NCBI GenBank assembly: GCA_021030905.1
Contig: JAGFMI010000001.1
Span: 372,001-436,000 of the forward strand
Length of the DNA: 64,000 nt
Direction: 5' to 3'
DNA from: Pyrenula massariospora
Lineage: Eukaryota > Ascomycota > Eurotiomycetes > Pyrenulales > Pyrenulaceae
Numbering within the stretch: the first letter of the stretch is position 1; each line of letters starts with the position of its first letter. This document shows, in pieces, positions 56,958 through 64,000 of the stretch. A program made the translations under genes and the position numbers. The notes under the pieces are model-generated. The model saw nothing but the letters and a program-made list of their open reading frames with translations. It did no database searches and was not told the origin of the DNA.

Positions 56958-57545
56958 ATGCTGTTTCCCTCTTCATGGTTTCCCCTCTTGGGACTTATTC
57001 TGATGCCATCTATAATCCTGGCTGCAGACAATGACCACCTCATGGCCGAATACCACTTGAACGCTCGTGAGCTTGTCGTCATAGATATCACGGCCTCAAA
57101 CGGTTCCCACTTCACGGTCGACGCACCTTTCATGCAAATTGAGCTCCAGCGCGGTGAGGCTCTGCTGATCTGAATTCTAGTATCTTTGGCAGTACTGATG
57201 GACATCTGATATATAGACGTCTACTACGGCAACCAACCTTTAAGTGGGGTTTCTGCAAAGGTCGTTTCTTCTACCGTCGCGAACATGGCCATCAAAGACA
57301 TCACGTGCTTCATCTTCAATAACAAGCTACAGCCAATTCAGAGATATATCAAGAGCAATAACCCCGAGGATATTCAAGTGGATGGGAAAGCGGCTGAGAT
57401 TTATGGGGTGGGTTGTGGAACGGAGAGAGGACTTGACGGGGCGCCTGTGGTGGAGGGGAGGAGGCAATGCAACTTCATCGAGGGATGGGATTGTTTCTTC
57501 ACGGCAGGGCTTTTTTGCGCGATCCGGGACTGTGCTATAAATTAA
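56958..57545 (+). CDS. Small secreted protein with six cysteines, 174 aa, two exons
   Basis: Exons 56958-57153 and 57217-57545; the 63-nt intron has GTGAGG and GATATATAG ends. MLFPSSWFPLLGLILMPSII is a signal peptide with likely cleavage after ILA. The mature chain (NDHLMAEYHLNARELVVIDI, VYYGNQPLSGVSAKVV, MAIKDITCFIFNNKLQP) bears six Cys, most in the last 70 residues (GVGCGTERG, RRQCNFIEGWDCFFTAGLFC, IRDC). No known domain. The size, secretion and even Cys number suit a secreted structural or host-interaction protein; the function is inferred. Confidence 0.68.
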
Positions 57546-57916
57546 ATATATATCGGATCTTTGATTGTTAGGACTATTGGTTCAATCGATCACCTTTGCA
57601 GATGACTACAAGACAAGATCATACCTTCGTGGCGCATTGTCGTGCTGCCAAGCCCTGGAAAGCGGTAACTCCGGGTAACGTCCCTCTAACCCCAAATCGC
57701 CTAGAATGGCCAAGGGTGTGCTACAGGCTGCGCGGGTGACGAAGTCATCTAACCTCCCAGCCCGACACCTGCTCCGTTCTCCCAACATCAACGACTGCTG
57801 CTGCATCCCGTTCATAACAGGCAGTGCCATCTCGTTCCATTCACTTTCGTTCTTGACCTTGCCCTATTGCGAGTCACATCTGGAAGCTGTGCCATCCTAA
57901 TTATTCATCCTTCAAA
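57546..57916. promoter_or_regulatory. Promoter region of the vacuolar protease gene
   Basis: 371 bases; a pyrimidine-rich stretch lies just before the ATG (about 57840-57910). No gene here. Confidence 0.35.
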
Positions 57917-59320
<1,404 letters not shown>

Positions 59321-60142
59321 TTATGCGCTGGTTGTAAGATGTGGTTGCTTTCAATCCACAAAGCGTGCTCATTGGGTGTGCGATTGGGGTTGGAAGCCTG
59401 ATTACTCAGTGGGCAACGGGTACTGCAAGTCTGGGTTTCTGATGGCGCTTGCTGGTGGGTTCCGTTGCTTCGAGACACTCATCATTAGTTATCTGGAGCA
59501 CTGTCCTTAGCTGGTTCGGTTGTAGTGAATGCAAATCTCAATGTCCTAGACCGGCCTTCACCTGTTTAACTGCTATGCAGGAGAGCATTTACGACTTTCC
59601 TTTTTCCTTTTGAATGTAGAGCCAAAGTTTTAGCAGCGTCCTTCACTTTCGGTCTAATTTCAGTATAAGGAATCTGTGATTGACTCAAATAACTGCTGTC
59701 ATGGACATGGGAAGCGCGTCAACCGCCGCTTAGAGCAGTTTTTTTTTGTTTGAGGGTATGAATGATCGAAAGCGGGGATGAATATCTTGGCATGATCGGA
59801 GCTCTGGTATAAAAAGCGCGCCGAAAGTCGAATTGGAGAGCGGAATGCCCTTGGAGCAGGTTGTCAGCTTTGCGCTTTTGCAGCAGAAAGATCCAGTTCT
59901 CTTAGACTTTTGATTTTAGGAGGTTCACTTTGATAATTATAGCTGCTCTGAAAGCCGTCAAAAAGCTTCACCCCTGGCGACCAAATCGTATCCCTGCCGC
60001 AAACATTACCTCAGAGACCTTCGAAGCTACCAACGGTCACGACATTTCTTAGTCACGAGCCGAGCCTCCGACCTTCCAAAGCTTTCACCGGCCCTAAAAA
60101 TCTCGTACAGTCGCTGCCTAAATGACAGCGATGGTGTAGGAA
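59321..60142. other. Intergenic region
   Basis: 3' flank of the protease gene and promoter of fcp1. A short T-run (59740-59750) and the pair ATG 60122/60131 in the fcp1 leader (short upstream frames) are the only features seen. Confidence 0.4.
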
Positions 60143-62826
60143 ATGTTGTTGCGACTTCCCCCAACCCTTCATTATCCGATCACCATCACCAAGATCCTCA
60201 AGCAGCCGGGAAACGATATCGCTCTCAACGAAGCTTTGTTCGTTTACTCGTATCAGACTCAGGTCAAACAGGAGGATAGAGATGGCAACGAGAAAATCGT
60301 CGTCAAGACTTTACCATCAAGATTTGAGAGTCAGACAGAGGGGACCCTAAAGGAATGGCGCGTTTCGGAGAAGGACGTTATCAAAGAAGAGTCAATACCT
60401 CAAGTTCGAAAGAGAGCGGATACATTGCTGACATTGAGGCAGTGCCCTCATTTGTGAGATCGATGAACCATGCACGCATAGCGTCCAGTTTGGGGGGATG
60501 TGTGGCATTTGCGGGAAGGATATGACTGAGTGAGTGGTTCATAGTCGAACATTTACATTCGCCTTCACTAACGTCTTTCTCTTCCAGAGTGGCTTCGTAC
60601 AATGTGGACTCGACGCCGTCGGCTCGTGCACAGATCCAGATGTCTCATACGACCCAGCAATTACTCGTGAGCCAGGAAGAAGCAAGCCGAGTCGAAGAAG
60701 CGACGAAGAAACGATTACTTGCGGCGCGAAAATTATCCCTAGTTGTCGACCTAGACATGACCATCATCCACGCTACTGTGGACTCTACGATAGCAGAGTG
60801 GCAGGAAGATGAGAGCAATCCAAACCATGAGGCGGTCAAAGATGTCGCAAAATTTCAACTTGAAGAGGCTGGAGCGATGCGTGCAACATGGTACTATATT
60901 AAACTTAGACCGGGCTTGGAGCAATTCTTGGAGAACATATCAGAGATGTACGAGCTACATATCTACACGATGGGCACTCGACAATACGCGCAACAGATTG
61001 CTCGGATCGTTGACCCGAAAAGGAAGTATTTTGCAGACAGGATATTGAGCCGTGATGAAAGTGGTAGTATGACAGCAAAGAGCTTACAAAGACTATTCCC
61101 TGGGGACCAGACCATGGTAGTTATCATCGATGACAGAGGCGACGTGTGGAAGTGGAGTGAAAATCTCATCAAAGTTCATCCCTTTGACTTCTTCATTGGC
61201 ATTGGAGATATCAATTCTAGCTTTCTTCCTAAGCGACAAGAACTTCCGCCAGCACTTCCAGAGAAAATTGAAGGAAAGAGCAACGAGTCAAGTCCAGCTT
61301 CTGATGACTCGACCCTAGTTGCATCTTCACCAAGCACAAACGGGGAGTCAGAAGTGGACTCGTCAACATCAGCCATGCCGCAGACTGCATTGGATACCCT
61401 TGTTGGGATGGGTAGTGGCGCCGACACAGAGGCACTGAAGATTCAGTCGGATAAGCAGAGAGAAACGATTGCCGAGCAAGTCGAAACAAAGCCACTCATG
61501 CAGATGCAGAAAAGGATAGACGAGGAAGACGAAGCTGCAGCAGCAGACAGCTCCTCACGTACCAGTTCCAGAGCGCCTACTATTAACGGCGAGACTTCAG
61601 ATGCCAATTCCCAAAATGACCGCGAAAGTGTCGATTCTGACTCCTCAACATCCTCCAAATCTCCTCAACGCCACGCCCTCCTTCACAATGACGATCGCGA
61701 ACTTATTTGTCTAAATCAACACCTCACCGCCGTTCACGACTCTTTCTACACTAGATACGATCTTCAGCGCCGCAGTTCCAAAGGTGGCCGAGTCGGCAAC
61801 CTCCTTGGTAAGCGCAAACAACCTCTTCCTCCTTCATCATCGTCACAATCCGACCCTGACTCTGAGCCTTCTGATTATCATCTCGCTCCCGATATCAAAA
61901 CGGTAATGCCAGCCATGAAACACAAGGTCCTTTCCGGCGTGGTCATCGTCTTCTCTGGTGTTATACCCCTCCTTATGGACGTCCAGAACGCGGAGATTAG
62001 TCTCTGGGCCAAAAGCTTTGGTGCTAGGGTTTCGACAAAAGTTGGCAGAGATACGACGCACGTTGTCACCGCACGACCAGGGACTGCCAAAGTAAAGCAA
62101 GCTGTGAAGAGGGGTAACAGCATAAAGATTGTGACAGTGCAGTGGTTGCAGACTTGTCTTTCAAGATGGGATAGGGTCGATGAGAAGCCCTACTCTGTAG
62201 ATACGAAAGGTTTGAGGGCTGGCAGTGGGAGCAAGGAGAAGAGCAAGATGGACGGAGACAAGGATAGAGATGAGGAGGGGGAAGGAGAGAAGGAGAGAGA
62301 GCCAGAGACTTTCTTCCTGAGTGATGATGAGACCGGTGAGGAGAGCGAGGGCGGCATCACAACCGACATCGACTCAACTGCTGGGGAAGAAAACGGCCGT
62401 CCACGAAAGCGACAGCGCAACGGTGACTATCTCTCCGATCGTGCCGACCCAGACAAGGACGATGTCGCCATGGCAGACGACGCTCCGAATGATGTCAATG
62501 CCGCAGAACCTCCCTCGGACGTCCCCCTCGAATACGACCGCGGAGACCAGGTCGAACAAGCCGCAATCGACGCCGAGTTCGCCGAGTTCATGGGCAGCGA
62601 CATCGACGACTCCGAAAACGAGACCGACGCAGATTCCGTCGCCAGTGACAGCTCTCGTCGCGCACACCGGGACAGAGGAGACAGACCTGGAGAAACACGC
62701 TTGAGGAATGTCGTGGGGAGGGTAAGTGAGGAACCAGAAAGAGCAGAAGACGAAGAGGACGAGGACTCATTACTAGAAGATGACGTGCTCGCGGCGCTGG
62801 AAGAGCAAGACGACGAAGATGATTGA
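60143..62826 (+). CDS. fcp1: RNA polymerase II CTD phosphatase Fcp1, 857 aa, three exons
   Basis: Exons 60143-60390, 60443-60529 and 60588-62826; introns of 52 nt (GTCAAT donor, TTGCTGAC branch, GAGGCAG) and 58 nt (GTGAGT, CACTAACG, TTCCAG). The N-terminal lobe (PITITKILKQPGNDIALNEA) and a Cys cluster (CEIDEPCTHSVQFGGMCGIC) lead to the FCPH domain with LSLVVDLDMTIIHATVD, whose DxDxT nucleophile site is near residue 166, and MVVIIDDRGDVWKWSENLIK. A Ser/Glu-rich linker and a BRCT domain (about 553-650, SGVIPLLMDVQNAEISLWAK, TTHVVTARPGTAKVKQA) follow. The tail is very acidic (EDEEDEDSLLEDDVLAALEE), the part that binds TFIIF in known Fcp1. Confidence 0.95.
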
Positions 62827-63042
62827 TATCCCAATATGAGCAATGATATACCCCCAATTCAATTTTACGCGCAAGCCCCTGAGTCACGTGACTAACAAAT
62901 CGCGACAAATTCACACAGGGAATTGCACGGTGGGATGTACTGCAATGGGGGTTGTGAAGGGCGTATTGCAGAAGTGGATCTCGGCGAGGAGATATCTTGA
63001 ATTCGGCCCCTGAGTTACGTGATCGACCAATCGGCGTCGTCG
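62827..63042. other. 3' flank of fcp1 with a perfect 12-bp palindrome
   Basis: AGTCACGTGACT at 62882-62893 is a perfect palindrome (E-box core CACGTG flanked by Gcn4-type halves). GTTACGTGATC near 63015 resembles it. No gene is seen. Confidence 0.4.
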
Positions 63043-63118
63043 TCACAGTGAACCGACGACAGGAATATGCCTTCGGCGCTGTCTTGGAAGGTATATTCCT
63101 GTCGCTCATTCACTGTGA
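63043..63118. repeat. 76-bp imperfect hairpin (inverted repeat)
   Basis: Outer arms TCACAGTGAA and TTCACTGTGA are perfect. Inner arms CGACAGGAATAT and ATATTCCTGTCG are perfect 12-mers and extend with one mismatch toward the loop. It could be a very short MITE-like remnant or an RNA hairpin. Confidence 0.55.
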
Positions 63119-63193
63119 GAACGCCCCCTGGCGTACGGGCTACTGGGTAGCTTCGCAGAGGGAATGTCGACGGTGAAGTGTGCCCTTGAAGGT

Positions 63194-63245
63194 CGCCGTC
63201 GACTCACCGACAACGAGTCACGCCTGAGGTGAGTCGAGGGCGGCG
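63194..63245. repeat. Second hairpin, about 52 bp
   Basis: CGACTCACC (63200-63208) faces GGTGAGTCG (63228-63236), with further partial pairing outside (CGCCGT against GGGCGGCG). Confidence 0.45.
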
Positions 63246-63413
63246 TTGACTCAAAGGGCCCCCAAGGACGGGTACAAATTCGTGGTCTGGTCCCTGGTTC
63301 TCGAGGTCTTGTCTATGTTCTCTATATGTTTTCTATGGGACTTGAGACTGAGATTTGAGATCTTTGGACTGGAGTTCGGATTTGAGATTGAGACTTTGAT
63401 AGTGGACTCTGCG

Positions 63414-63603
63414 AGGTTGGTGTCATCGTGTATACGCTGAACACGTTATGGGGTACGGGAGAGCGCTGATGTGTCTCACAGCTTATTGACTTACAGTGAG
63501 AAGGACCCATAGCAGGTTGGTGTCATCGCGGAGATGATGTTGCCTCTATAGCGGTATGGGGAACGCTGATGTGCTTACAGCTTAGCGATTCAGTGTGAGA
63601 AGG
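63414..63603. repeat. Two diverged tandem copies of a ~95-bp unit
   Basis: Copy 1 begins AGGTTGGTGTCATCG at 63414 and copy 2 repeats the same 15 bases at 63514. Both later share TATGGGG, CGCTGATGTG, ACAGCTTA and GTGAGAAGGA in the same order. A third start, AGGTTTGTCTCGCCG near 63613, suggests more decayed copies. Confidence 0.6.
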
Positions 63604-64000
63604 AGTCATCGAAGGTTTGTCTCGCCGTTAGTGCGTTGGTGTATGGATTACTGATATGTCTGATATAGTCTTGGACGTTGGGATACAGGTCTGTCACATT
63701 GTGCATCCGGTTGCTTAGGGGGTTGGAGCAGGGGTGCTGATGTACGGTGAAGGGTTAACAGGACTTTGAGAAGTTCTCCCATTATGAAGCGAGGCACGGT
63801 ATGTCTTGCCATGCACCCGTTGACTTTAATATTCTCTCGAAGCTATGGGGGTATGCTGAATGCACTCACAGATTGGAATTGGGAATCGACCACCGAAGGA
63901 GGAAGATCTACAGAGACAGGTGAGACTCATTATACACCTACGTGGCGTATATACCAAACTACAGGCCGCTGATGTATCTTGCAATGTGTGCAGGTCCCTG
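63604..64000. other. Right edge of window, no gene seen
   Basis: Possible further decayed units of the tandem repeat (GCTGAATGCACTCACAG, GCTGATGTATCTTGC). No coding frame is supported. Confidence 0.35.

Overview
The window reads as nuclear DNA of a filamentous ascomycete (Pezizomycotina), most likely a leotiomycete. Genes are compact, with introns of about 42-170 nt that mostly carry GT donors, CTRAY branch sites and YAG acceptors. The conserved anchors are AtfA, eIF3e, Rpt3, Fcp1, Pep2, a Swi1-type ARID protein and mitoribosomal mL49. Accessory genes are typical of this group: a PNP/NB-ARC/TPR NLR, a DUF6594 protein, a subgroup-C chitinase and an S41 protease of the CPAF/UstP type. The exact genus cannot be fixed from sequence alone. 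All gene models are my own splice reconstructions; for every multi-exon gene the summed exon lengths are a multiple of three.

Left part (1 to about 37,250) is accessory. It starts with a coiled-coil gene cut by the window edge, a PHD/RING-like protein and a cysteine-rich secreted protein. Three small minus-strand genes follow (2,873-4,978). Two of them, with a fourth gene at 10,466-10,939, share an identically spaced Cys/His motif, a coiled coil and a C-terminal Trp/aromatic motif; the third tandem gene is a divergent relative. Next come a six-exon sugar/polyol transporter, a Helo-like/ankyrin protein, the S41 protease, the DUF6594 membrane protein and an NLR. A decayed gene and more Cys/coiled-coil relatives (22,454; 31,352; 34,964) surround a 16-exon chitin-binding chitinase. 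Several stretches here look coding but lack an intact frame or start, so gene turnover seems high.

Right part (about 38,100 to 62,830) is a dense housekeeping block: atfA, mL49 and eIF3e on a shared divergent promoter, an NmrA-like protein, a hemerythrin-like protein, the ARID subunit, a GNAT enzyme divergent from rpt3, a small secreted protein, vacuolar protease A and fcp1. The last 1.1 kb holds hairpins and a diverged tandem repeat and no gene I can support.

Two observations stand out. One is the unrecognised Cys/His-coiled-coil-Trp protein family, present in at least four and perhaps seven copies. The other is a set of introns in accessory genes whose only workable 3' splice site is AAG (once GAG) instead of YAG. 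I saw no tRNA, rRNA, CRISPR array, transposase or virus-like element.
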